Shown: in pieces, positions 8,159 to 20,900 of the stretch
Layout: every line of letters begins with the position of its first letter
How positions within the stretch are numbered: the stretch's first letter is position 1
NCBI GenBank assembly: GCA_964007475.1
Contig: OZ023275.1
Coordinates: forward strand, 13,371,829 to 13,435,828
Reading direction: 5' to 3'
Length of the DNA stretch: 64,000 bases
Origin: Hybos culiciformis
Lineage: Eukaryota; Arthropoda; Insecta; Diptera; Hybotidae
Made by a program: the position numbers and the translations under genes
Notes under the pieces: model-generated
Databases searched by the model: none
What the model saw: only the letters and a program-made list of their open reading frames with translations
What the model was told of the DNA's origin: nothing

Positions 8159-10120
8159 TACAGTATCTCAGATAAAATATCGCGGATAAAATGAAAAATA
8201 AGTATAGACATAGACATCCTATAGTAATTTAAAAAACTTTATTGGTGCTTTACACAACGCTTCTCTAGGATGAACTCACTTAGTATGTCTGCTTTTAACT
8301 TTTTTTAAACATGCCACCACATAATATTCAATATACATAATATTAATAAACTTTGAATGCTGTACTGCTGTATATATAAAATAAAAAAGTTTAATTAGAA
8401 GGATTCATCCCCTATTATAATTTTTGACTTAGGTATAGTCTGTAAATTGAAAGAAAAAAATATATGAAGTTTCTATTCAAAAGTGAAAAACTTTATTGTA
8501 TGAATCAGGTAGATTCAATAGATTCGAGCATTATCTTCCAGCTGGGTTTAATGGCGTTATCTATGTGGCTGACCCAAGTTATATAAAATTCAAAGTAATA
8601 ATTCCTCTTTCAAAATAATATAGGCCCATTAACACACAGTATAGGTATGAGAAGTGGATATAAAGTTTTATTGAAATCCATATAATACTATAATCTAATG
8701 TCAATAATGGCATGGTAAATTGTTTAAACTTTTAACTAAAAGCACATGTATACTTAAACATTTAGCTTGTATTTTACACATCTCATGGACGACAATTCGC
8801 ATAATATATAACTATATCTAACTACCTACTTATACACAATACAATAATAAAATAATTATTCTTTTTGAAGAAAGTTATTTTCAAAAACCATCTGCAAAAA
8901 AAAAATAAAAAATAAATATAATTATAAATAAATTTCTATTAATATGCAAAAATTTTTTAACGAATTTTTAAGATTTATTTCACATAAATGGGATATCTGA
9001 GATATATATTTTACATCCTTTGATTTTTTAATCCGTAACCAGAATAGTGAGGATTCTATTAATAAATATGTATGGATATATATTATTGCAAGGATTTTTT
9101 CTATTATTTCTTAAAGAAATCATAAATAACAGTTGTGCTTTAAGAAATTATACAAATCAAAAAACAAACTATTGTTCACTAAATAAAAAAATTAAAATAA
9201 AAATCTTTACAATTTTGTTGTATGTCCTAAAAACATCCCTTTCATGGAACAAGACTCATTTAAGCGGAAAACCATTGTAGGCTGAATTTATTCAAATTTT
9301 TGTAAAACAAAGTTAGACAAAAAATGTGGGTACAGAAGGACTCTGTTAGCATCGACCCACAGTTATGTTACGGTCACAGGAATGAAGCGTTCGAATAAAA
9401 TTCTTTTTTGTTTTTTTTTTTGTCAAAGATTCTTGTTATTTTTTTTTTTTTTTTTTGCCGTAATACCCATTAGTGGAAATCACATCTTTGATATTAATTT
9501 GTATTTTTTTATTAACATTGAAGACTTAACTCATTCGTTTTGGTTCTGGAAACACTATCAACTTTTTTGGTGAAATGTTAAATATTTATGCGTTATCAAA
9601 TAAAAATTAATATATGTATACTTTTAATTTAATAATCAATGTTACGTACATTATACATGCCGCATAGCTGGGAAAACTGATGTTATCTGATGTTACCTGA
9701 TCAACCATTGAATATTTTTTTGAAGGTATTCTCAGTTATCATAGAACAATAGTCTTGAAAAAATTTTCATAAAATAGATCAGAATAAATTCTAACGACAA
9801 AAATTGTGAACAAGAAATGTTTAAAAAAAAAATGTTAAAATGAAAATAATTAAAATGTTCACAAGTTGAATCAACAGAAACTTGTGCAGCATGTTCGAAG
9901 CGTATTTATTATTTAAATAATTTGATTAAATGTTAAGAAATATTTTTAGAAGAAATTTTTTTCAAATTTTTATATAATTTATTATTTATAATAACCACAA
10001 AGTTTTGTAGAAAATTATGAAAAACAATTTGTATTCCAATCGTGAAATTTGCTTTTTTGTACATTATAAAATAAATTAATACTAGAAAAATTTATAATAT
10101 ACGAAAAATCAAAGTTTATT
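8159..10120. other. Intergenic, no gene seen
   Basis: AT-rich sequence with poly-T runs (for example 9411-9456) and many short open frames of no recognisable content. A small GC-richer patch lies at about 9325-9385. No family or structured element was recognised. Confidence 0.45.
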
Positions 10121-10126
10121 TTTAGG

Positions 10127-10384
10127 GTTGTTAATAGACAAACGAAGTCCTCCTTGGTGATCACAATGCGTCGAGATATTCACAATTACAACACTCGAAA
10201 TCAAAAACAACTGAATGTGCCAAAGTCTACAACAGTAAAACATCGACGTAGCTTAATATCAACAACACTCAGATTGTATAATCTCCTGCCTACTGAGATC
10301 AGAGAAATAAATGCTTACCACCAGTTCACTAAAAAAATAAGACATCTATTAAACACAAATAGCGAAATTTTTAAAACTCTTTAA
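10127..10384 (+). pseudogene. C-terminal fragment of a non-LTR retrotransposon reverse transcriptase ORF
   Basis: The frame reads VVNRQTKSSLVITMRRD and then IHNYNTRNQKQLNVPKST. It continues to LRLYNLLPTEIREINAYHQF and a terminal KKIRHLLNTNSE, ending in TAA at 10382-10384. The order Y-N-T-R-N, a VP/T/R segment, L-x-N-x-LP-x-x-I-R, F and a basic end is the usual extreme C-terminus of Jockey/RTE-like reverse transcriptase ORFs. Nothing of the polymerase core lies upstream, so it is a 5'-truncated copy, as is typical of target-primed insertion. It is followed by a 3' simple-repeat tail. Confidence 0.7.
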
Positions 10385-10452
10385 AAAGTATATTATAATT
10401 TATCAACGAGACAAAAATTAGAGAAAAATTATTATTCAAATATAAATGTAAC

Positions 10453-10535
10453 AGTAAAGTAAAGTAAAGTAAAGTAAAATAAAGTAAAGCAAAGCAAAGT
10501 AAAATAAAGTAAAGTAAACTAAAGTAAAGTAAAGT
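10453..10535 (+). repeat. (AGTAA)n pentanucleotide array at the retrotransposon 3' end
   Basis: About 16 copies of AGTAA with scattered variants (AAATAA, AAGCA, AACTA). The array lies 70 nt after the RT-like stop codon. Tandem short-repeat tails instead of poly(A) are known for several non-LTR clades, so this is probably the element's tail. Confidence 0.8.
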
Positions 10536-10539
10536 TGAG

Positions 10540-11357
10540 ATTATTTTGTTATTGGATTGAAAATGAAAAATTCTTATATAGGTACACCAGTTTTTATCTT
10601 AAACTGTTTTTATAAGTAAAATTGACTACAAATTATTGGCTTGTTGTTTATGAAATTGTAAATAAAAAAACAAAAAGAAATGGTTAATAAAATAAATAAA
10701 TATATTAGTTCAAAACCTATCTATACCTGGATTTCTGTGAAGCTAAGTTTTCACATTTTTTCTATATTATTTAAATTATCATAATAATGTTTATTTTCAA
10801 GTGGTAATATTTTCTAGTATAAGTATATATATTATGTTATTTGTCACTTACTTTGATTATTCCATTCACAAACAGTGTAATCTACGAAGCCTTGAGTGTA
10901 ATACTACTTTTAAATTATAAAACTTCTTTATATATTTTTATTATTGGGATTTAACATTAAAAATTTAATATTTAGTAATTTTTATTTGAATTATTCTATT
11001 CACATCTAATGCTTAAATTATAAGTCAAATTAAAAAAAAAATTTAATACGCAATAATTTGAACTAGCTCAATTTGGAGTAAAGTAATCATTAATTAGTCC
11101 AGAGTACCTGTATCAATTATTTTTGATGTCTCTTATCGTGAGCGATTAAAGATTTTTTTTGACCATCATTTATTGGAAAAAAAGCATGAATATATAGGTA
11201 ATATGTAGGTATAGTTCTTTTGCACTAGCTAGAGTAACTCTTCCCTCATCGTAGCTGTAATTTAAGTGGTTGTAAGTATTAGTTTTCGATTTGATAACCG
11301 ATCATTGAGAACTGTGAATTTTTTAATTTTGACAAACTGATCATACAAATTATGGCA
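10540..11357. other. Intergenic, no gene seen
   Basis: AT-rich DNA with nothing recognised before the target duplication of the next element at 11358. Confidence 0.45.
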
Positions 11358-11365
11358 GTTACAAA

Positions 11366-11944
11366 CATAGCCGGGCAAAATACTTGTAATTTCAAAATAG
11401 TGTAATTCGAAATTACTAATTCAATTACATTTTGTAATTTGTAATGTGTAATTCAATTACATTGGTAGATTCGTAATTAGAAGAATGTAATTTTAATTCG
11501 TTAATTCATATTTGTAATTTGTATTTAGTAATTTGTGTTTCTATATACTTGTAATTTCAAAATACTTTTACTTCTTTCAAATTACTTAGCGTTAAAAATT
11601 TATCTCTTTACTTAACTGTAAAATTCGTATGTGTTAGAAATTCAAATAAAATAAAAAAAGTAAGCTTTCTTTTCGTGTTTTAATTTCTCAATCTCAATAG
11701 AACTTTTATTTTAAATTTTTTTTTTTTTTTTCCAATACTGGATAATTTGTAATTGTAATTTTGTAATTTTAAATTACATTATTGTAATTGGAACCAAAAA
11801 TAGTGTAATTTCAAATTACTAATTTGTATTTTTTAATTAAACAAAAAATGTAATGTAATTTCAGTAATTTAATTTGAGGTACATTTTTGTGTATTTTGTA
11901 ATTTGTAATTTAAATTACATTCGCATGTATTTTGCCCGGCTATG
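11366..11944. mobile_element. hAT-type MITE built of GTAATTT repeats, 8-bp duplication
   Basis: Terminal inverted repeats CATAGCCGGGCAAAATAC (11366) and GTATTTTGCCCGGCTATG (ending 11944) are perfect over 18 nt. The element is flanked by identical GTTACAAA at 11358-11365 and 11945-11952. An 8-bp duplication points to hAT-family mobilisation. The 579-bp interior consists largely of short direct and inverted copies of GTAATTT/AAATTAC, with no coding capacity. Confidence 0.88.
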
Positions 11945-12105
11945 GTTACAAATAGCCTTTGCCAGTATGTGACGAGAAGCGAATCTTTACTTTCACGCTT
12001 TTGATTTGAGATTTTGGTCTTATTATTATTAATAGACCGGCATAAACGTGGCGACAATTTATCCATTTAAATTTGGCACTACATTTTTAAATATAAATGT
12101 GTAGG

Positions 12106-12134
12106 TACATACATACATACATACATACATACAT
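12106..12134. repeat. (TACA)n microsatellite
   Basis: Seven uninterrupted TACA units. Confidence 0.9.
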
Positions 12135-12265
12135 TTTTATTACGTTTTGATAATTTTTAAGTTATTTTTTCTGACTAAGCAGTGTGATATTGATGTACCT
12201 AAATATATTATGTATATGTGATTCAAATTGAATTTTGATTTTCCTTATTTCGATGAGTTCGATCG

Positions 12266-13517
12266 CAGTCGTGTAGTGAGGGGGGGCATCATGCCCCGGG
12301 CGCTACTCAAAAAGGCGCCAAATGGTCCGCAAAACAAAAAAATTGCTGAATAATTTTTATTTTTATTATACGGGTAGAACCTCTCTAAGTTCTACACTCT
12401 CTAAGTTAGAAACCTCTGTAACTTATAATTTTTTTCCGGCCGTTCATATTTGTATGAAAATGTGCCTCTATAACTCAGACACCTCTGTAAGTTAGACACA
12501 TTGATATGTTAGACAATATTTCATACATTTTTTGAATCAAAAACCTCGGTAAGTCATACATAAAAATAAAAATTTTTATAAATTTTAAAATTTGAGAATT
12601 TTGAGAAAAAAAAAAATTGAGCAAAACACACTGAACAGAAAGTTTTAATCAATTTAAGTTAATATTAAAACAAATATTCATACAAACTTTAAATAAAATA
12701 ACTTAAATATGAAATTTTTTTCCGTGTTCACAAATACATTTTCTCGTTTTTTTTTTTCAATACCCTTCTATCTTAGACAACCTCTATAAGTTAGACAATT
12801 ATCTGTTCCCCTTGAGTGTCGAAGTTAGAGAGGTTCTACCCGTAATTGATTTCTGGAAAATATATTTTAAATTAGTGCCAGTGTAATATAATAAATTTTA
12901 ATTTGAAAATAAAAAGGAAAAAAAGGAACACTAATAGTCTAAATCAAACTGTAATAATATATTTATAATAGAAATGGGACGTCTTCGGATTGTTTTTCTT
13001 TAAATTTAAGGAATTTTATTGTTGTGTTAGGGAAATGTCAGGGAATTTTTAAGTGTGGAAAGAGAAAAATTTGAAATGATCAACTTTGATGATATCATTG
13101 ATAAATTTGCTTCATCAAAAGCAAGGAAAATTTATACATAGTAATTAGTATTATAATCATATTATGTTTAAATATATGTATCTATATAGAGATAATAAAT
13201 ATTTAAATTTTAATTATTTTAAAACTGAGTGTTTTTAAAATATTTCTTTATAAATATGGAAAATAAATAAAAGGTATATTTTGAACAAATTCTAGAATTC
13301 TAGATGATCATATAGGTACATTTCAAAATCTAGTCTTGCTTTCTCAACTAAATTTTTTGTCTCAAAATATGACTTTATTTATTTTACTTTATTTATTTAT
13401 TAATTTGTGATTATATTTTACATATAATAATCATATAATAATATATGGTTTTCGAATTTGGGGGGGCGCTAAAAAGGTATTGTGCCCCGGGCACGAGGTA
13501 AGCTCGCTACGCCACTG
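12266..13517. mobile_element. Non-autonomous hAT-like element, 8-bp duplication, with nested insertion
   Basis: The left end is CAGTCGTGTAGTGAGG and the right end, read on minus, is CAGTGGCGTAGCGAGC. Each is followed by GC-rich subterminal sequence (CCCCGGGC, GGCGC, GGGGGGGC). Identical TTCGATCG at 12258-12265 and 13518-13525 is an 8-bp target duplication. The CAGTG-like termini and 8-bp duplication fit the hAT superfamily. No transposase frame remains in the 1252 bp. A 472-bp element interrupts it at 12371-12842. Confidence 0.85.
12371..12842. mobile_element. Tc1/mariner-type MITE (TA-flanked) nested in the hAT element
   Basis: Inverted termini CGGGTAGAACCTCTCTAA and TTAGAGAGGTTCTACCCG are flanked by TA on both sides (12369-12370 and 12843-12844). 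Several internal copies of CTCTRTAAGTTAGAC in both orientations form subterminal repeats. There is no coding capacity. TA duplication and TIR style indicate a Tc1/mariner/pogo-type source. It lies inside the hAT-like element and is therefore the younger insertion. Confidence 0.85.
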
Positions 13518-13525
13518 TTCGATCG

Positions 13526-16500
13526 CTTTGATCTGAGCTACAATTCAATAAGCGTACAATTATTTTGTTCTCAACAGAAGTGGAAAATTTATATTGATTT
13601 TTGATAGTTAAAATTTAATAAAGAAATGATAATTTTTTTTTTTATTTCTGTAACAATTCAAAAGTAATTAAGTATGTATTAACAAATATCAATAATGTAT
13701 AAAATATAGTTTCTTTCCTTCAATTTTAGAAATTTATTTTGTTTTAATTTCAGAATCGATACACATTCAATGAATTCGTAGTAAAAATATATATAAATAA
13801 AAAAAATTTGTAATTCGGTACTATATATTATACTATTAAAATGAACGTCATAATGTGTACCTTTAAATTTCGTAAACTAATACAACTAAAAGGCAGACAT
13901 AAAGAAAATGTATAATAAAAATATATAGTTTGATTCTGGAACCCTTGAGAAAAATTTGTTTTTTCTTTTTTTTTTTTATAAATATTTTATCACCCTACAA
14001 TGTGCTGCTGTACTATGTTAGAAAGAAAATATCCCGTTTTAGAATAATATTCGATTTTTTCTTTTCTACAATATTTTCATAGAAAGAAATCAAGTTGAAA
14101 GGGATTTAAAAACATTGCATAGGTACATTTATATTTTTATGGAATTTTTCTTTCAAATATATAACTTTTTTAATTTTTATTTATTTAGATTTTATGCCGA
14201 GCAAATAGAGTAAAATAGAAAAACTTATTCGCATTTACTTTACATAAATAAGTATTTAACAGTTCTAACTATCTAGAAAAATTCGAAAAACAAATCGTAA
14301 ATAATAAAAAATCTAAATCTAAACCTAATTCCTTTTATATGGAATTCACGTTATGAAAAAAAAGTAAACTAATATAATTTGAGTGCTTTTTAAGTGAGTA
14401 TACAGTATTCATTCTCTGCTAACCTAACTATTCATTATTATTGTGGACCATGTTATCTAGGTTTCTTTTCAATAAGTTCTTGCTATCTACGAGCTCAAAT
14501 TCCTCTCAACATTCTAAATATTGGCTCAAACTAAACGGACCATAATTCGTTCAATGGTGGTCAATACGGAAAAATTCTATATCACTCAAGTTATGTATAT
14601 TATCGTTTACAGCTAACTGACTGTATTTAGAAAGAACCTCAATTTTACCATTAAAAAAGTTTCTCGCCTATTTTCAAGAGATTATAGATTTATTAATAAA
14701 GACGATTTTCATGAGAAGGAAGCCTCCGTCGTACTAATATATTACATTTTTTTACGAAAAAATCAAGATGGTTTAAGGAAATTAATTTTTCTTATACTTG
14801 CTTTAACGACAGACACTTTAGTTACATGATAATCAAGGATCCTAAAAGAAGAATTGATGAAGATATTTTTCCTAGTAAATGACATGAGTTAATATTTTGA
14901 GGGATTAAGCCGTAAATCGTTATAAAATTCTGAATCTGATTCAAGCATTTCAAAGCATAATCTGCCGAGCTTTAAATTTTCCTATAAATCTTCATGTCGT
15001 CTTGCATACATACATTTTCATAATTCAAACGGTTTATAGAGACAATAATAATAGAAAACACTTGGGTATATGGGATGTTGCCTTGGAAGAAAGTTATTTA
15101 AATAATGAAGATATTCGACATTGGTGAAAATTTATTATTACTGTATGTCTCATTAAAAAATTTTGCGAAGTAGTTGGTAATTATTTACTGGTTTGAAAAT
15201 TTGGGTATTTAATCGAGAAAGGAAGCTCATCTCATTTTCTTTTTTGCTTAACAAAACGCCAATTCGAAATTAAATTAGTTTTCTTTTTGGAAATGTAATC
15301 AATCTTCTAGTGTTCAAAATTTTAAAATTTAGTGTGATCATTAGAGTTTGTACAATGTACATTACAAACATATATATAATCAAATATTTTAGTTTTGTTT
15401 TCAAATAAAAATTTTTAATTCTTGATAGTAAATTTATAGAGAGTGTGAGAGAGCGCGCACAAATAATGCCTCCTAAAATGTTTACCCTATTTTAACTTTC
15501 GCCTATAATGAAAATTATTTCGCTATAAAAAAAATGCATTTGAAGGGATATTCGTATTGTGTTATATTAGAAAATCCCTTCAAAGAAAATATTTCCACGC
15601 AGTTTTCCTTTTTTTTTTTTTTTGTGTTTTATTTATACATATGTATATATAGGTTTTGTTATACTATACAAGGAAAATGTATCTACTTTTTTCCTCAAAT
15701 ATACATTAGTAATAACGGTACCATTTAACAAGTCAGACGAGCCATTCTGGTTTTTATTCTATTTTCGGATCATCTAAAAGAAAAAAAAAATTATTTTCCT
15801 TTCATTTTCATTTTTTTTATTAATTCAATATACACCTATGTTACATATATATACTTAAATTTATTAAAAAAAAAATAAGTAGTAGCATAAGTTTTGAAAA
15901 GAAAATAACTTAATAATTTTTTTTTTGAAATTTTATTATTTAATTTTCGGCTAAACAAAATTTTTATTCAAATCTGGAAAAATTTAATTTTCACTTTTTT
16001 TTTTGCTTCAAAAAAACGATCTAACAATCGACATTTTGTGAAAAACAAAAAAACAAAAAAAAAGCGGGTAAAATTTTATTTTTTTTTTTTTTTAAAGAAA
16101 AACTTAATAAAAAATAAAATTTATACAAAAAAGAAATTAAATTAAAAAGAATAAATAAAATAAAAAAAAATATATATTAAATATTTTCATTGGAAAAATT
16201 TTTGTTCTGTACACATTGAATAACTAGGATTAAAAAAGAAAAACCGACGCCATAACTACAACAAATTAAAAGCCATTTTTGTCAAAAAGAAAAACCTACA
16301 TGTAAACAAAATATATATTTATATACAATACACTTCTTTATTTCAGTATTTGTGTTAAATAAATAAAAAAAAAAATATTAAAAAAAATTAAATAATTTGT
16401 ATTTCAAAAAATTATTGAATTTTATTTTTAATATAGAAATTTGTTTCTTTTGTGTGTAATTTTAATTAATTTTTAATAGAGCTAAAAATAAAAATAAAAA

Positions 16501-17803
16501 AAAAATAAAAACTTAAAAAAAATTAATTTTACATTTTTGTTGTACATAAGAAAATTATTTATACATAAAGAGGAAAATTTTTTGTGTACCTACTCTTGTA
16601 TATATATACCTTCTTTATTTATAATACGTACATTTTCATTAAACATACACGTCATTATTATAACATTTTATATAAAAATTATTATAATCTATATAAATTG
16701 TTACATATAATTTTTACTTTCATTTATAATATATTATTTTATATATATATATAAATATATAATATATTGTTAATATAATTTTTATTAAAAACAATATAGA
16801 TTATTTTTTTATTAATTTATTATTGTGATTATAATTCATTTATATTAAAACAAGAATAAAAAATAAAATATATATAATAAAATCAATATAATTATACAAC
16901 TATATACATACCTATTTTATGAATTATTAAAATTAAATTATATATAGTTATTAATAATATTTTATATATAACACATAATAATATTATATTTTTATTATTT
17001 TCAAAACAGGATATATATATTGAAAATTAAATAAAATAAAGTCCATTAGTAATTAATTATTTGTATATATACAATTTATATGTATATTATGTATATGTAA
17101 ATTAATGTAATTTGACATATACATATAATATAATATATATTTAGTATTATATATATATATATAAAATAATATAATAATAATAATATAAAAAAATATATTA
17201 ATAAATAATAGGTAGGTAGATAATATTTTTATATATTCTATTGATATTTTATTGTATAATCTTAAGGCTAGTACGCAATTCGAAATATAATTTTTCGGCG
17301 AAATCACACCTTGTTAATTTTAACAAAGGCAAATTCTCAACCTTCAAAACTAAAATTCCTGAAAACTAAAATTACTTACCTTAAAATTTCGTAAATTTTC
17401 CTAAATTTCAATTTTTATAAAAAAAATCTTGTTCTTACACTTCGAATAATTTGGGTGTCCTGAAAACTAAAATCAATTGTTAATGCCTTGTTTGATAATT
17501 GTAAGTAACAAAAAAAATGTAGTTTGGGTGAATAAAAATCTAGTACGGCGAAACATAATGAATTAACACAACGAACTCTGTACCGAAAATGTTAATTATA
17601 TGTGTTAAATATAAATAATGTAAGCATTGTTAAAATTAACATAACGCGTACAAGGAGGTGCATACTAAGCTTTAATTTTTTTTTTTCTTTTTCTTTATTT
17701 TTTTTAATTATATTTGAAATTAGAATATAATAAAACTTTTAACTGAATTTCATTGTACAAACGGAACTTTCATTTTCCTAAAAATCGTTAAACATAAATA
17801 TCC
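13526..17803. other. Intergenic, extremely AT-rich, no gene seen
   Basis: Long A/T runs and (TA)n stretches (for example 16738-16765 and 17148-17170). Open frames here, such as the minus-strand frame at 17053-17307, are compositional. Nothing was recognised. Confidence 0.5.
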
Positions 17804-17908
17804 TTAAGCCTTATTTTTTGTTTTCTTTGGTAGAAGAACAGCTTGAATATTAGACAGGAGGCCACCTTGAGCAATTGCTACTTCAGATAATAATTTATTC
17901 AATTCTTC
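17804..17908 (-). pseudogene. Histone H2A C-terminal pseudogene fragment
   Basis: On minus, 35 codons read [16 protein letters not shown] and then [18 protein letters not shown] before TAA (17806-17804). This closely follows the canonical H2A tail [30 protein letters not shown]. Upstream (higher coordinates) the similarity stops at once: no docking-domain, histone-fold or N-terminal sequence is found, and stops appear in the frames. It is therefore a truncated copy, perhaps a degenerate retrocopy or displaced exon. No downstream histone stem-loop was recognised. Confidence 0.85.
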
Positions 17909-17919
17909 TTTTATTTTTG

Positions 17920-20900
17920 CTTATACAGAGTTTTGACTAAAAAGCAATCATACTATAATCCCATTTAAGCCGTATTATTCAAAACATGCGTGCAGAACAT
18001 GGAAGTGGGATCATTTTACTATAAAAAAAAATCACTTAGATGTACACAGTATCGGACAAAACATTAGCAATTTTTTCATAAATTTCTTCTTTTATATAAA
18101 AGAACATTTTTTTTTTCTAATATCTGTATTTTATTTTAAGTCAAAAATTTTGCAGTAAAAACAATTTTTTCTATTTAATTTATTTTCTTACTTATTATTT
18201 CTATCATTGTTTTTGTCATTATTTCTGTCATTGTTCGTTCCATTGATTCTCAAATTATAAAGTCATTCCAAGCTTGTCTTACCTATATTGGAAACCATGT
18301 TTTGTTTTAATTTTTTTTTCTCAAATCATAAGCCACTATTTCTCAGATGTTTTATTTTAGTTTTAAATTTGTTAATAATCTTAAATGAATCGAATTGCAT
18401 GTTTAGGATCATCATCATCCATTTTATCGATATTTTTACTTAAGCTAATTGTAACACGATTCCATGAGCAACATTGTCTTTTGCGAATAGGTATATTTAT
18501 ATAACTTATACGTTGAATTGGCTTCACCCAAATTTCGTACCAATACAGAACCACTATAAAATTTTTATGAAATTGTCCGACTCTATTTAGGATTCTAAAA
18601 TATATTCGAAAATGCTTTATTCCATCTGATTCCTTTAAAAATTATACATCGATTCGATTTAGATTTTTTCTAAAAATAATTTTAATCGTGAGTTATAGCA
18701 GATGTTCTATGAATTGTATTTTGAAAAAAAAATCTAACTCAAAATTTAATTTATCTTCTATCTCCAAATAATTATCAAAAAAAAATTTTCGTTTACATAA
18801 ACTTTGTGTAACATTAGAGAAATGTATTATTTGAGAATCAGCATTTTCGGTCCGATTCGATTTGACGTTCTAAGATCTTTGAATAGAATCGAATAACAAA
18901 TTGATTCCAATCATGATTTCTTACCATTCTGTGCTTTTTTTCTTGTTGAATCTAGAGAATGAATTCAGTGAATGTTGCCGAAATAAGAGTTTCATGTATA
19001 ATATAAAATGAAATAATGCTATGCAATTTTCGATTCTAAACAAAATTAAAAAAAAAAAAAAACCAAAAAAGAATACAAATCAACCGTATCCATAAAAAAA
19101 AAAAAAACACAAAACATCTGCAAATTTTTTTTAAGTCCACAAAAAACTCTTATGTAACGATCAAATCGATTGCATATTAATTTTGTTGCCAAAATCATTT
19201 CTTACAAGCAACGTTACAAAAGTATACGCAGAAACATTAATAACAAAATTTACTGTTTTTTGTTCTTAATCTTTATAATACTACTTTTGTCACAAAATAT
19301 ATAATAATGCTCGAAAATCAGTTGTTATTAAAGCTATGTTTCAATTTATTGAATTACTAATTATTTGCCAACAATGCTTCTAATAAATTAAGAAGGTTTT
19401 GATGGCAATTTTTTATTAAAGACTTAATATTAAGCTTTCTTGTTTCAAGCCTTAATCTTTCTTACCTTTCCAATCATAAAAATCTTGTATAATTTGCAAC
19501 ATTATAGATACCTTTAATATAAGGTGTATAGATATTTCCTATAATATCATCACACAGTTTATTGAACACAACAACTTAATTAGCATATCCTATTTATTCC
19601 CATACATAAAAAAAACATATAATAATAAAATTCACACAATATATTCTTGTACTCAATATTCATTTTATTATTATGTAATTCACTATATCAATGCATTTTA
19701 TGTAGCATCATATCATATACTTTCTATTTGCTCAATTTATAGAATAATTTTTTTTATTTTTTTTTAGCCATTCATTTAAAGATATCAAGCGTATATTATA
19801 TAAAGCAAGTCTTTTAATTCGTCAATTACAAATGAAAGTTGAATTTACCCCTTTCAATTTATTGTATGCACTTGAAACCATATATATATATATATGTATA
19901 TACATGTAAAGAAATGAAAACTGCACCATTGCAAAAAGAGAAAAAATGCACTGCATTCTATCAACAGGAAAATCGCATGCATTTTTTTTTTTTTTAATAA
20001 ATGCAATATCAAAACAAAAAATTTATTAGGACGCGTGCGTGAAATTTAACAGTGCAACCCTTATTACTTACATTGTAAATGCAATTTGGAAAAATATAAT
20101 AATGCGTTTATAGAAAAACAACACCCTTTTGAAAAGTTTTTTTTTTTTTTTTATTAAATGGTCAAAAATTGTTAAATTTATAGTTAATAATTTTTTATCT
20201 TATTTACAAAATATATATTATGTAATTTAAATGTAAAACAAAATATAAGTTACATTTTGGATGAGGAAGACATTATACATTGAATTGAGATTAATGTAAC
20301 CATCTTAACTATTCGAAGAAATCATAAGAAAAATGAAACATTTTTGAAATAGGAAAAAACAAAATTAAATATGTCTAGTTCAAATTTTTTTAATCTATAA
20401 GAATTTTATTATAAGTACTAAATAATTTCAAAGGCAAAGAACTATAAATCATTTTAAAAACGTATAGACTCAACGTTTCAAATCGAATATATACCTACAA
20501 AATACTTAAGTCAAGAAAAGAAATGATAAACCTCAAAAAAAAATTAATGTTTGTTGCAATTTTGTGAAATTAAAAAACAACAATAATCCTCTTTGCCATT
20601 TTGACATTTATTAATCACATTTGGATATTTATATTTATAGTTTTTTTTTAAATATCGTATCGTATATATACAAATATTATAAGTATAGGATGATATAGGC
20701 ACCTAGTAATATACAGATATACAGATATACAAATATAACATTAATTCATTAAAAAATAATTAGAACTGTTTATATATACAGTTGTAACCTTTAAAATACT
20801 TGTAAATTTTAATTTATTTTCTTTTGTTAAAATGCTTATAATTTCATTTTAAAAGTAACTCAACTTTCAAGCCCTGAAAAAGTTTCCAAAGAAAAAAACA

